From Hysterangium stoloniferum (taxonomy: Eukaryota > Basidiomycota > Agaricomycetes > Hysterangiales > Hysterangiaceae), in NCBI GenBank assembly GCA_015178975.1, contig WHVD01000056.1, positions 1-64,000 on the forward strand: a stretch of 64,000 nt of DNA, written 5' to 3'. Shown here in pieces: positions 1-12,200 of this stretch. The position numbers were made by a program, and so were the translations under genes. The first letter of the stretch is position 1, and every line of letters starts with the position of its first letter. Under the pieces are notes generated by a model, which made no database searches, was not told the DNA's origin, and saw nothing but the letters and a program-made list of their open reading frames with translations.

Positions 1-3000
1 CTTCCCCCAGAACCTGCAGGTCCATCTCTTGTCCCGATCACAGATTATTCGAAAGGGCAGTCCGAAGGGGCTGGCCACTTGTTTGACAAATATTCGTCCG
101 AATCCTTCAGCTGTAAGGTTCAAGAAAGTAGGTATGGTAATAGCGAAACACGTCAATTTATCAACGGCGACGAAGACTGCAGAATAAGAATCCTTCCCTG
201 AGTCGGGTAGTCCTGTGATTAAGTCCATAGAAATTACTTCAAAAGGCCTAAAAGGTACATCGGCAGGTCTGAGGGCTCCTTGACGACCGGTGCGATCAAC
301 TTTGGTTTTTTGGCAAATGTCACAGGTATGTGCGTACGACAAGCAATCTTGTAGCATTTTTGGCCAAAAGAACCGGTCTTTCATCAGGTTGAAGAACCGT
401 TGGCCTCCGGCGTGCGCTCCCTCAAAAGGGTTATCATGTACCAACCTTAAGATAGAGTTAGTCATGGTACTGGGCACACAGACTCGACTTTTCCAGTCCG
501 AGTCACGAAAGTACAGGAGTCTGTTTGCTCCCACAAAGTAGTGAGAAGGAGTAACCACCGCATTGGGTGAAGGGGTATCTAGAGCATAGAGATTCCTGAA
601 AACAGGATCTTTTGCGTATCCCTCTAGAAATTTATTTATGTATCCCTCCTCGATACTGATTAGCAACTGAGGATGACGCAATGCGAAGTTCGACTCGTCT
701 TCCTGATCATTTCTTACTGCGTTATGGGAATCCCATTCTGACTGTCGGACCTTTTGAGTCACTCCGAAAGGTTCCATAGAGTTGTGTATGGTAGAGAAGA
801 CCGCCTTCTTAGCAGGTTCGTCCTTCCATAGATTTTCCTCAGTACTCTTGTCCAAAGAGGTTGAGGTGATAGCTTGTAAATCATCTCTAATGGGGCTCAC
901 AAAAGCTGGTACTCGAGGGAGTCTGGACAGTGGGTCCACATTGCTGTGAACTCTTCCTGCTCGGTGTAAGATCTTGAGACCTGGAAATGCAGCGTATATC
1001 GCCCCCCATGCGGCTAGTCGACGATTAGTGTTCTCGTACGATCTAGCCCATTGCAGAGCTGCATGGTCCGTAATGAGTAGAACATGTTCACCTTCAATGA
1101 AGGGTTGAAAATGAACTAGTCCTTCCTTTGCTGCTAACACTTCCCATTCAGTAGCGGAATAGTTACGTTCAGCGTTTTTCAGCGTGCAACTCCAGTATGC
1201 AATGACTCACTCAATGGTAACCTCGGTCTCCTCGAAAGTGGATCCCCATGAGTCTGACCACTCAATCTCGGGCTGTTTGGTTTTATACCGATGAACAAAG
1301 GATGGCATGTCCTGCGCACGGTCGAAAGCCAGTTTGGCTTGGGCGTGGATCTTAGTGTCTATTAAGTCTCCTAAAGCCATTTTCTGGACTTGTTGGAAAC
1401 AACAGCCTAAGGCAAAATCTGAAGCATCCGTATATAGCCGATAGGGCATCCCACTTACTGGATGTCCCAGCACTGGTGGTGATCCTAGCGTGGCTTTAAC
1501 ATCCTCATAAGCTCTGACATGTTCAGCGGTCCACGCCCAAGGTGTTCCCTTCTTCAGGAGTGAGAATAAAGGAGACACCAGCCAAGAATAGAATGGTATG
1601 TATGCCGAAAAATAAAGGACCATCCCAAGGAACCGTTGCAGTTCGGAAACCTTAGTAGGTGGGGCCAGTTCCAATATAGCACGAACTTTCTCTTGATGAG
1701 TCGAGAAACCCAACCTGGATACCTTATGACCCAACAACAAGATCGAATTATATCCGATAAAACATTTCTTGGGGGAGAGAGTGATGCCAGCCGAAGCAAT
1801 AGTGCCGAGCACCTGATTTAGGTGAAGCAGATGATCGTCCCAATTTTTAGAGAATATTACTATGTCATCAATGTAAACCAAACAAAAGATCCATAAATAG
1901 GGTGCTAAAACTGTTTGCATAACGCGCTGAAACGTGGAGGGACCGTTTCTAAGCCCGAACGGCATCCTTTTAAATTGCCACAGCCCTCTGTGAGATCTGA
2001 AGGCTGTTTTGGGCTTATCATCCTCTAACATTTCTAATTGAGTAAATCCAGCTAACGCGTCAAAAGAAGATAGGACGTTTGACCCCGACAATGCTTGCAT
2101 GATCTCCGATTGACGTGGTAAAGGAAATTTGTCTGGAACAGTAAGATGATTGAGTTTCCGGTAATAGATAACCACTCGTGGTTTACCATTGCGGTAAACT
2201 ACGAAAGCCGGTGCCCCCCATGGACTTTTAGATGGCTCGATGACACCCTGTTCAAACCAGGTATCCATTTGCTCGTCTATAACTCTCCGATTGGCAGGGG
2301 AAGAGGGGAACATAGGCATGGAAATGGGCTGGGCGCCCTCTTTCAAAGGGATAGGGACTCTGCATTCCACTTGCCCTAAATGTCCATCGACTCCGAAAGC
2401 CTTAACGTTCTCAGTCAAAACTGATCTGAGACGTGGCAGAATCTCCGTTGGTATATCTGGTCCCAGGTTAACCAGCTTGTGGAGATCTTCTGAGGCCAAT
2501 TTCTCATTATCAGCCACCGCGGCCGTTTTGGGACCGGGCGGTTCGAAATCGTCCGTAATCTCTGGTTTGACAGGTGGCTTAGGCCTTTCTGAAGCAGATT
2601 GACGGTCCTCCTCAAGTTGAGAGAGACTTTCAATAAGGTGTGCAATCTTGGTCGTGCCGGCTACCATTAAATCCTTCTCCTTAAGTGACTTGGGCTTATG
2701 AGCCCAATGAGTGGGGTCGTGAATTATCCCGATTGTCTCCCCCCGTCGGATAATCTTAGGGGTTAACGACGGGTTGGCCAAAGGTACTGACGCGCTATTC
2801 CTTGAAATTGCCGTGATTGGGGTGGCTAATATGGAGCCGTCCTCATTTTGTAATACAATTCCTTCAACAATCCACTCCTCGCCTATCAGATCCTCAACGA
2901 AAATAGGCACTAATCTGGCTGACTCCGGCTCAATGGTGCAGTCTTCCAAGACTCGCGCGACTCTTTCAGTATGCACACCTTTATCGGGGAGAGAGGTGAG

Positions 3001-4113
3001 TTTGGATCGCTCATTCGGAGGCTTTCCGAAAGGGGCCTTGTTGACTGTGAAGGTCAAATGTTGAGGTTCCTTATCAGAACTGGCTGGAATAAAACCCTGT
3101 CGTCCCGGGAGAATAAGCCTAGATCCCAATGGCTGATCTCTTAGGGTACCAATTTCATAGTTAACATGGAAATCTTCTCCTAAAAGAATTGGTACCGTCA
3201 TTCCTCTGACAACATAAGTTTCCGCCGCGAATTTCAGTAAAATGCCACTGTCGTCCTCCAGGTAAATAGGAATATTAACGTATCCTATGACCTTGGCATT
3301 ACCCGTGAGCTGGATTAGACGTAACTTGAGTCCCTGTTTCAACTTATACTGGCCCTGCAGCCCCTTGTAGAATTCCTCCGATATAAGGGAAAGATCCGCT
3401 CCCGTGTCCATTCTAACTTTAATGCGTTCAGGTGAATCGGGATTTCCTACATGACCGAAAACATGGAGTGCTGCAACTTCTATGCTAGAGTAGCCACTGG
3501 GGGGATCCCGTTTTCGATAAAGGATTGTAATATCCTCCTTCATCAATCTACTGGGACGAGGGTAATGGATTCTAGGCCTCCTACTTTCCTTGCACAGGGA
3601 CAGGCTTACATTCCTGCATTCGCTTCGACAAGGAATATGTTTTGAGGAGGAATCCACGGCTGGATCGCTATCACCGTCCTCCGAATCTGAGTCATCATAC
3701 GGTAGTAAGTCGGGGGGGTTTCCAGGATCAAACGGGAATGTGTCAATGTCAGCTCCAGGTAAACAGAGCGAGTCCGAGTTGATTTGCTCGTCATAATTCT
3801 GAATCTGACAGTGGTTCTCGGTCAGGCCTTCAAGGTCCTGCCGGTGTGCACTCAACCGATCTCCCTTTTCGAAAAAATCTGCAGCGAGTATGGATACGTA
3901 GACCTCAGACGAAAGAGTTTCGCTGGTCATTCGATCTCCTTCTCTTACTGAGTCGTCTCTGACTTGGGGTGTATAAATGGGAACAATAGTCAATTCGTCA
4001 TCAGAGCTATTTACTTGTCCTTGTATAGATAGTCCATGAACTGCCAGTTTCCTCCGACATATCCTGTGCAGAGCATTTATTGATAGAGACATAATGAGAC
4101 ATCTTGCCCGCAT
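1..4113 (-). pseudogene. pol: gypsy pol polyprotein: protease, RT, RNase H, integrase (one internal TGA, truncated by window edge)
   Basis: Would make the replication enzymes of the retroelement. From the N-terminus: an aspartic protease with MDTGADLSLIS near 3400; a reverse transcriptase with the FDALAGF motif and the YIDD active site near 1870; RNase H, continuing past a break; an integrase with an HHCC-type zinc region near 320-400 and the start of the catalytic core (SMDLITGLPDS near 200, ICDRD near 30). The frame is open from 4113 to 1210, meets TGA at 1207-1209, then stays open in the same frame to position 1. The break falls just before the RNase H motif NAERNYSATEWE, where relatives have an uninterrupted AYxSRTL-like segment. 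Pol overlaps gag by 107 bp in the +1 frame, so expression by frameshifting is plausible (inference). Confidence 0.93.
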
Positions 4114-6496
4114 GGGGGCAATCTATTTTAAAATGCTCCGGGCTTCTGCATATCCAACATTCCTTGGTGGGTTTGACCGAGCTCCTCTTGTTACTCCTCT
4201 CGAAGAACATTTTTCCGTGACGCTTTCCCTGTTTTGGATCAGCGACGTCCAGAACGGTCCTTCTCGTCGAGCCTCTCTCGTTAGTCTCACTAACGAGAAT
4301 ATGGTTAGGTGAAGAGGAGTTGCCGGTGACTCTAAAATCCAATTCTTGACCCTCCGATAACATTACGCGCGGTTTCTGGAACCTGTAACATTCCCGGTGT
4401 GTTTGGACCCAAGCGTTAATCAGAACTTCTTGCAGGTTATTAGCATAAGTCTGTAAACTCATGATATCATCGATGGGTTGTCCTTGAAGAAGGTAGAGCC
4501 ATTCCGTAGGCAGCGTGAGAATGAGTCTGCATGTCTCATCCCCTCTGTCCTGGTGGAACCCGTACAGGAAATGATAAAGTTTAACTCTCCATTGGATATA
4601 GTGGACGGGTGTCTCACAATCATGACCAGCCTGTTGAAATTTCATAGCTTCCCATTCTAAGGCTAAGGATTCACGCCAACGAGTTCCAAGCAATCCTTCG
4701 ACGATACCCCAAAGAAACGACCCATGAGATTGACTGAATTCAGTATGATGCTCACAGTCTAAGGTGCTCCACCAGACCTTAGCATGCCCCATGAGTCGTC
4801 TTGGCAGAGCAACTCCTAAGATCGCACTCATAGAGTCTGATATCTCCACGAGACTCATGATGTCCATGATATAGTCCAGGGCCTCGGATTGAGCTCCGTC
4901 GTATTCAGGGAGATCAGACCATTTGATCTTAAGGTCGTTGGTGTTAAGAGTGACCTTCTTGTCCTTAGGTAAGTCATCAATAAGCGCGCTAGCTCGAGAC
5001 CGCATCGGAGTTCGAAAAGGGGTATTAGGCACTCCATTGTGGCGCTCCCCACATCCTGAGTTCCCTCCCCGGTCTGAAGTATTCGAACTCCCGGATGAAT
5101 CGCTAGGGGGTCCTCCTGATGGCAAGAAAGGGTTTGAAGCGATCGGTAGAGAATGGCGAGGACCGTCTGAATTAAGCAATCCTCGACCAGCAACTGGGCC
5201 AGCTATGCCCTCAGTGAATGCCGTGGAGAAGGACGGTCGACCCTTGTTGGCGACTGATCGGTTTCTGAGAGTGGTCACTTCATTCCTGAAGTTAGGGCTG
5301 TTGGAGACTCTCTCAAATGCGACGCGAGAGCGGTGATCTCCCTGGAGAGATGTTAGGCCCGGTTCCATCGTGATTTGTCTCTCGATCTCCATCGCGTTCA
5401 GAAGTCGACACGGCTGGGGTTAATGGAAGGGAGCGCAGACCTCAATCCTCTTCTCCTGAAGGCGTTCTATCACCTGCGTCCTCAAGTCCAGTGGAAAATC
5501 CTCCAATATTACGGGACGGTTGAGAGAATGCAGAAAACGAGTATCAGGGGACCCATTTAAGTTGCGAACGAACGAATTGGTCGTGGAGATAGGCGAATCA
5601 GGGACCTGGATCGAGTCGTTATAGGGAAGGAGTACCTCTAAAACCATCTTATCAAGTCTTCTTTGGTTTCACTTCAACCGACCCCTTAAAGTGAGGTATG
5701 CCAGCAATAGATTTGGTGTGACTCCATTGAGAGACTCCTCCAACATACAGATGTACATGTACTGGTAGTCAACCTTAGGCACAACATGATCTCCGCTAAG
5801 CAGGACATGCAGGATCTGCAACACATCATCATGTGTACGAAGTGCTTCAAGGAACAGAGAAAACACCTCCCGCTTGAGAATTCTTCTTCCTCCTTCCATA
5901 GTGGTCGTCACCTCGTTCGACCATTCAGGAATTGATTGGGTCAAATCCTCAAGGTTCCCTGGTCACGTGAATAAATCCCGCGCTGATAAAATCGCTTGAT
6001 AACGCCCTAACCAGACTGCTACAGTCTCCAGTAAAATAGGGTAATCCGTACTGTACTCCTCCACGAAGGGGGTAACCTGATCCTCGGGGATTACCATATG
6101 ACCTCCGAGGAACTGCTTAAGGATGACCTGTCTCGGAGGGAATCTGAGAACAGGCATGGGTGCTCGATTAGGCTCAACGTTAGCTCCAGGGGTGTCCAAC
6201 TGCTCGAGTGATGAGCGTTCCTCAGGTGGATTGGGGGGGATGTTCGTTGACGATCCAGCTACTACTCTGGGGGAATCCTCTGGAGGAGCTGATCCTTGAG
6301 GAAGCTGGGGAATGTTCGTAGACGATCCAGCTACTACTCCGGGGGAATCCTCCGGAGGAGCTGATCCTTGAAAAGTCGACGAAGACTTCCTCAGGGTGAC
6401 GTTACGAGGTGGTTCTAGGTTAGAAGATTTTTGACGAGGCATGGAGCTACTCAGCGTTGATGAAGGCCTAGGTGTTTGATTCTTGCCCGTAGTCAT
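4007..6496 (-). pseudogene. gag: gypsy gag with three in-frame stops
   Basis: Would form the nucleocapsid and capsid of the retroelement. One frame runs from ATG at 6496 to a stop at 4007 (830 codons) but is cut by TGA at 5963, TGA at 5669 and TAA at 5420. The downstream part (5392-4007, 461 codons) is intact and carries a retroviral-type zinc knuckle, CWICRSPEHFKIDC (C-X2-C-X4-H-X4-C), near 4130. The upstream part is rich in Pro and Ser and has two near-identical repeats of about 31 residues (around GSAPPEDSP, twice). All pieces share one frame and the ATG lies 60 bp after the candidate primer-binding site, so a single decayed gene is the simplest reading. An alternative is that only 5392-4007 was ever gag and the upstream frames are a separate leader ORF. 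Confidence 0.8.
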
Positions 6497-6555
6497 TCGC
6501 GTGTTCAGGTCTTAGTAGTCAAATAATAAGTTTTTCCTCGTAGGAAAAGAACAGT

Positions 6556-6571
6556 CCGGCCCGGATCACCA
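6556..6571 (-). other. candidate tRNA primer-binding site
   Basis: On the minus strand, one base after the LTR end (...CTTCACA), the sequence is TGGTGATCCGGGCCGG. It begins with TGG, the complement of a tRNA CCA end, and sits at the standard place for minus-strand DNA priming. The tRNA species was not identified. Confidence 0.65.
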
Positions 6572-6572
6572 C

Positions 6573-7309
6573 TGTGAAGAGTCGTTAGATTCCTACCGCT
6601 CAATATACGAAGAATAGTGTTTATTCAACTACTATTAGAAAGTATTGACCGTTCAGTACAATACTGTAGATTGCTAGACTGACAGTACTAGCAAGGAGAC
6701 ACGCTACACGTCACAAGAGCAACTGTACAGTTGCTCTTGACGGCTAGAATGAGAGAACAAAGAGTTGACCTTTACGGTGCAACTCGTAGCTAAATGTAAA
6801 TAGATAATCAACGAGAAGCCGAATATCTGAAGTAAAGAGATAATAGCGCGAGTCGACTATAGCGTTGACGAGCGCAAAGACCTTAGAGTGGAACTCGACC
6901 TTCGCGGTTCGAGTCCAAAGTATGTCAGGAGACTAGAGAACGCTACCCTTATAGGTAGCTTAGATGTTACCCTTGACACCTCTCGCTATTCGACATCTGG
7001 GTCGTTTACGAGATGGTGTCTGCTGGGTAAAAAAGATGTCTGAGATTTAGCGCCGAGAGCGCCCATAGATATACACAAGACTTCGAACTAAGAAATACGG
7101 GTATGCTCGAAAGATATAGAGAGTTAGGGAAAAAGAGTAAGAACTAAATAATAAAATACTATAATATGTGTATTATTCCACAGTCCAATCATGATATATG
7201 CATACCCTTCACAGTATTAGACTTAGACAGTCAATACATCGTGGTATCGTACTTCAATGGTCAATATTCTTCATATATAGAACAGTTAGAACTTCTACCA
7301 CTCTTCACA
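6573..7309 (-). repeat. 5' LTR of the gypsy element (737 bp)
   Basis: On the + strand it starts TGTGAAGAGT and ends ACTCTTCACA, a perfect 10-bp terminal inverted repeat with the canonical TG...CA ends. It is followed internally by the candidate primer-binding site and then gag, which fixes it as the 5' LTR of a minus-strand element. It would hold the promoter and polyadenylation signals, though no TATA box was assigned. The partner 3' LTR is outside the window. Confidence 0.85.
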
Positions 7310-7699
7310 CACGGTCTGTATCTACAAGCACAGTGAGACTTAGCTTTCCCACGAAAATTTAAAACTCCACCACTGCTGCCATGCTGTCAGGCCATCCAAT
7401 CACCACACCTACTTCTTCCACCCCAAGCTTTCTAAAAATATCCTGTGACCAGGACTTCAATAGGACAATCAAGGGCTATATACAGTAATTAACACTTCTC
7501 TGAGCCTTTTAATTGGCCCCATTGGCCTTGAGGTGTGTGACAGCTAATTGTCTCTTTTTGAGTTTTCACTGATTTGTTTCTTATAAACCTTTGATCTTTT
7601 TTAGTAGTTTTGTTAAGGTAGATCAGAGAGGTGAAGTTCTGAAGATTTGATTGGGTTTCCTGGGCATCCCAGTGAGTTATTTGTTAATTTTGACTTTTT
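7310..7699. other. non-coding AT-rich spacer
   Basis: About 390 bp between the gypsy LTR and the 153-bp array. No gene was recognised. The right part (from about 7560) is T-rich and resembles the intron-like part of the following repeat units. Confidence 0.4.
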
Positions 7700-7719
7700 A
7701 ATGTTTTTTTAATACATTT

Positions 7720-8930
7720 CTGTCTCTTTTTATACCCTTTTCTGGCCCTGTTTCAGGGCTTGAATATATTCACAACATCCAGGATTTTTGGAGTGAGTTT
7801 TGTGTTATTTTGATCATGTTTTTCTTTTTTTTTGATATTTTTTCTATTTAAATTTCGCGTTTTTAATGTTTTTTTAATGTTTTTTATGAGACCTTTTGTT
7901 CTTTTTGTCGGTATTTCATCTCAAGGCATCTTCAAAACAACCAGGACAATTTCAGGTAAGTTTGGGATGATTCTGATCATCTTTTTGATTTTTCTTTGTT
8001 TAAATTTCGCATTTTTTATGTTTTTTTAATGTTTTTTTAGGAGACCTTTTGTTCTTTTTATCTGTATTTCATCTCAAGGCATCTTCAAAATAACCAGGAC
8101 AATTTCAGGTAAGTTTGGGATGATTCTGATCATCTTTTTGATTTTTCTTTGTTTAAATTTCGCGTTTTTAATGTTTTTTTAATGTTTTTTTAGGAGACCT
8201 TTTGTTCTTTTTATCTGTATTTCATCTCAAGGCATCTTCAAAATAACCAGGACAATTTCAGGTAAGTTTGGGATGATTCTGATCATCTTTTTGATTTTTC
8301 TTTGCTTAAATTTCGCGTTTTTAATGTTTTGTTAATGTTTTTTTAGGAGACCTTCTGATCTTTTGGTCTGTATTTCATCTCAAGGCATCTTCAAAACACC
8401 CAGGACAATTTCAGGTAAGTTTGAGATGATTCTGATCATCTTTTTGGTTTTTCTTTGTTTAAATTTTGTGTTTTTAATGTTTTGTTAATGTTTTTTTAGG
8501 AGACCTTCTGATCTTTTGGTCTATATTTCATCTTAAGGCATCTTCAAAACACCCAGGACAATTTCAGGTAAGTTTGAGATGATTCTGATCATCTTTTTGG
8601 TTTTTCTTTGTTTAAATTTCATGTTTTGTTAATGTTTGTTTAGGAGACCTTCTGATCTTTTGGTCTGTATTTTATCTCAAGGCATCTTCAAAATAACCAG
8701 GACAATTTCAGGTAAGTTTGGGATGATTCTGATCATCTTTTTGATTTTTCTTTATTTAAATTTCGCGTTTTTAATGTTTTGTTAATGTTTTTTTAGGAGA
8801 CCTTCTGATCTTTTGGTCTGTATTTGATCTCAAAGCATCTTCAATACATCCAGGACAATTTTAGGTGAGTTTTGGATTATTTTGATCATGTTTTTGTTTT
8901 CTTTAATGTTTTTTGAATATTTTTTAGAAC
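7720..8930 (+). repeat. 153-bp tandem array of exon-plus-intron-like units
   Basis: The motif GAGACC recurs at 7888, 8041, 8194, 8347, 8500, 8644 and 8797, giving a period of 153 bp (one unit is 144), with a degenerate earlier unit near 7720. Each unit has a 68-nt block starting right after a T-rich tract ending in TAG (in six of the seven units) and ending in CAG or TAG, followed by GTAAGT or GTGAGT. The next 85 nt end in a T-tract plus TAG. So every unit has the layout acceptor, exon, donor, intron. Similar but more diverged donor/acceptor pairs continue to about 9700, into the Helitron coding region. The blocks have no conserved long reading frame, so they are more likely leader exons or a satellite than protein-coding. 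Confidence 0.8.
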
Positions 8931-8935
8931 GTCTT

Positions 8936-9212
8936 TGGAATCTCGTTGTCAATGAGATCACTGGTGGTCACACAAGTTGACAGGACCACGGTGTATTGTC
9001 TAGAACTGAGACAGGATACAGGAGGTTACAGTGTACAGTAAGGTAAGAGAGAGAAAACTACCTAGGCTATATACATATATGATGTGGTCACATGCCAGAA
9101 CAAAAGGAGTGGAACAAAGGAAACAAGAAACAAAGGGTGAACACATAACAAAGGAGTGAACATGTAACAGGAACAATGAGTGAACGCATAAGACTGGGGC
9201 ATCAGGCTTACA
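8936..9212. mobile_element. solo LTR, 277 bp, with GTCTT target duplication
   Basis: The insert starts TGGAATCTCG, ends GGCTTACA (TG...CA), and is flanked by GTCTT at 8931-8935 and 9213-9217. Removing it joins the interrupted exon-like block to its continuation (ATTCATTTGATAGCCC... then CATCTCA), matching the neighbouring units. No internal coding region exists, so it is a solo LTR left by LTR-LTR recombination. The short length suits a copia-type LTR, but the family is not identified. Confidence 0.75.
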
Positions 9213-12200
9213 GTCTTATTCATTTGATAGCCCTTTCATCTCACAACATTCTTACAATACCAGGGCATTTTCAAGTGAGTTGTGAATTGAATTTTTCTAT
9301 TATTCTTTCACTTTTTTAGAATTTGTTTTACTTATTACAGGTAGGTAAGACATGATACAAATACTATTTTATTTTTCTGATGTTTTTGAACTAGACTAGA
9401 AACATTAGCCATATTCCAAGTGAGTGTTTAAATGATATCTTCATATTTTGGCATGTTTTTTTAATTATTTTTGACCACTTTAGGTTCTTTTGGCTTTGTT
9501 CATATTGATTCACTTCAGTATAGCTGGAGTTTCTCAAATGCAATTCAGAAGGTATTTTATAAAGGTATATTTACAATCTTTTCTATGGTTACTTGGTATT
9601 GACTGAATATTGTCAGGTTTCACTTTTTTGCCTATTGGTAGCTTGCATAGTAATGTAAGTCTATCCTATTTTTCATTCAATAGTTAATCTATCCACTATT
9701 TTAGGGATCTACCTTCTGAACCTTCTACACCTGAACGCAATCAGCAGAATGTAGGTACTCAGGACCATCAGCAGCATTTGGTAATGACCCCACACACTGA
9801 GCGCCGCCACCTGAGGCATGATGGTATTTCTCAGCAGCATGCTATTCCTGATCCTGTACCATTCCTGTTTGCCCCTCCTGCCAATTCTCTGCCTAACAAT
9901 CAGCAGGATCCATTTGCTATTGCTGGATCATCATGTAATATTGTCCCTCCTGCCAATCCTCTGCCTATTAATCAGCAGAATTCATTTCCTATTGCTGGAT
10001 CATCACATCTTACTCCTAGCACTGTTGTAGCTAATATACGTGCACAATTAGCAGATGGACCACAGCTTGCATCATCATCCAGATCCAGATCAAATGCTAC
10101 TGCATTGCTGTGTCCTATTGCAGTGGGCAGAAGAGCAGTGGAAGAATTATTTGCTGAGGCTGCTATGATCCCTGCACCTCCCCCTCTGAATTGTAGATGG
10201 GTACTGTAGTTCCACCTCTCCCTGAATTGCCACTTAATATTGGCAGAAGAGCAGTCACTGCTTTACAAGTTGAAGTAGCTGCCCTTCCATTACAACAGGC
10301 ACTCTCCCAGAATCCTCAGATTATTCCTGCACCTCCTATCTTACCTGTAGACCATGTTCCTATTCCTGCTATTGTTCCTATACCAATGGATGAGGATGCA
10401 TTACCATTACCACATATTCCTGAGCCTGCTGAACCTGTTCCACTACCTCCTGGACCACCTGGGCCACTCCCCCTGGCCAGGTGCCCAATTGATGAGAATA
10501 ATCCACAGCTGCACCCACATTATTTGGGAACAATGACTGTATTGTGTTCAAAATGCAATGCATTACATTGGATGGCAGAGCGTCTTCAGCATTCCTCTAA
10601 TAACAATCCTCTTTTTGGAGGTTGTTGTTTATCTGGAAAGATCAGATTACCTATACTTGAAGATGTCCCTCAACCATTACGTCATCTACTAGAGAATCCT
10701 GAGGATACAGATTCTAAAGAGTTTCATAAAAATATCCAGGCATATAATTCTGCTTTAGCATTTACTTCCCTGGGTGCTACAATGGACAGGTCATTGCTTG
10801 ATAGGGAATGTGGTCCCTATGTCTTTAAGCTCCATGGAGAACTTAGACATAATCATGGTGCTCTTATTCCTAATGAGGGTCAGACACCTTCCTATGCTCA
10901 GCTCTACTTTTATGAAGCAGATGCTGCATTAGAGCATAGGTATGCACGTAACCAGGACAAAAGAATCAATGCTACAACCTTTCTGGATTACAGGATATGA
11001 TGCTAGAATTTAATCCTTTTGTTCACATCTATAAACAAGCCATGACACATCTGAGAGACCAACCAATCACTCCTCAGCTCCAGGTCAGGTTGACATATAA
11101 GGCTCATACAGATCCAAGGCGATATAACATTCCAACAGGGGATGAGTTGGCAGTCATTCTCCCAGGGGATGGTACTTCTACTGATAGAAGAGACATTGTG
11201 CTTAATTATCAGGGTGGAGTATTTAGAAGAATCTTTGAAACTAATCCTTTGTATGCTCCACTCTATTATGTACTATTCTTTCCAAGAGGGGAGTGAGGCT
11301 GGAGCTGGGATATTCCCTATGCAAATGAACCACTCCCTGCTGAGATAGTCCCAGCCCCAGCAGCCATTGAGGAGATTGCTCCAGAGCCAGAAGTCCTTGA
11401 ACCAGCTCCTGAGGAGATAGTACCTGACTTGCCAAAGGTAGTGATTCCTCAACCTGAAGTGGTTCCCCAAGTTGTACCTCTCCCACCTGAGCAAATAGAT
11501 ATTCCAGTTGATGATGCTATACCACCTCCTGAGCTAGCTATGGAGCAGGATGAGGTGCAAGGAATTACTGAAGAACTTGAACCTGAACAAGTGACAGAGA
11601 ATAGGCAGAAGAAAAAGCAGACAAAAGTCTCCCAGATAAAGTATTATGCTTATCGACTCTTTCAAAGAATTGGTAAAGTAACTACAATTCTAAGGGGTGG
11701 AAAACTGCTTCAGCAATACATTGTAGATGCATGGGCAGCAGCAGAGCAAAGCAGGCTATCATGGATAAGACACAATCAAGGCACTTTATGAGCTGAAATG
11801 TACCATCAGGTGGTTGATGCCTTCACAGTACAGGATAATAACCAGCAACCTGAGCCAAATGAAATTGGAAGTAGATTTATACTGCCAGCAACCTTCCAAG
11901 GTAGTAGTTGGGATATGATGGAAAATTTGCAAAATTCACTAGCTATGTCACACAAATATGGCAATGCAAGTATGTTTATTACTATGACAGCCAACCCCAA
12001 ATGGAAGGAAATAACTGAAGCACTTCTTCCAGGCCAAACTGCAGCCGATCGCCCAGATATAGTGTCACATGTTTTTGCATTGAAAAAGGCACACTTGCTT
12101 CAGCTCATTATGAAGAAGAATTACCTTGGCAAAACAGTTGCCCGTGTCCATACCATTGAATTTCAGAAGCGTGGACTCCCTCACATGCATTTGCTCATAT

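Larger units (their letters stand above)
1..7309 (-). mobile_element. Ty3/gypsy LTR retrotransposon, 5' part (left end outside window)
   Basis: The element reads right to left: LTR (6573-7309), primer-binding site, gag, then pol in the order protease, reverse transcriptase, RNase H, integrase. Integrase after RNase H is the Ty3/gypsy order rather than copia. The 3' end of pol, the polypurine tract and the 3' LTR lie beyond position 1. At least four in-frame stops (1207, 5420, 5669, 5963) show that this copy cannot be autonomous. The 5 bp outside the LTR at 7310-7314 (CACGG) would be one side of the target duplication. Confidence 0.95.

Noticed and set aside
4923..5336. 137-codon plus-strand ORF in the gypsy element
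   Set aside because: Antisense to gag, no recognisable domain.
7832..8029. Phe-rich 65-codon ORF in the 153-bp array
   Set aside because: Translation of T-rich intron-like sequence; not conserved from unit to unit because the 68-nt blocks shift frame.
7720..8930. CRISPR-like array
   Set aside because: The whole 153-bp unit repeats with no unique spacers, in a eukaryotic genome.
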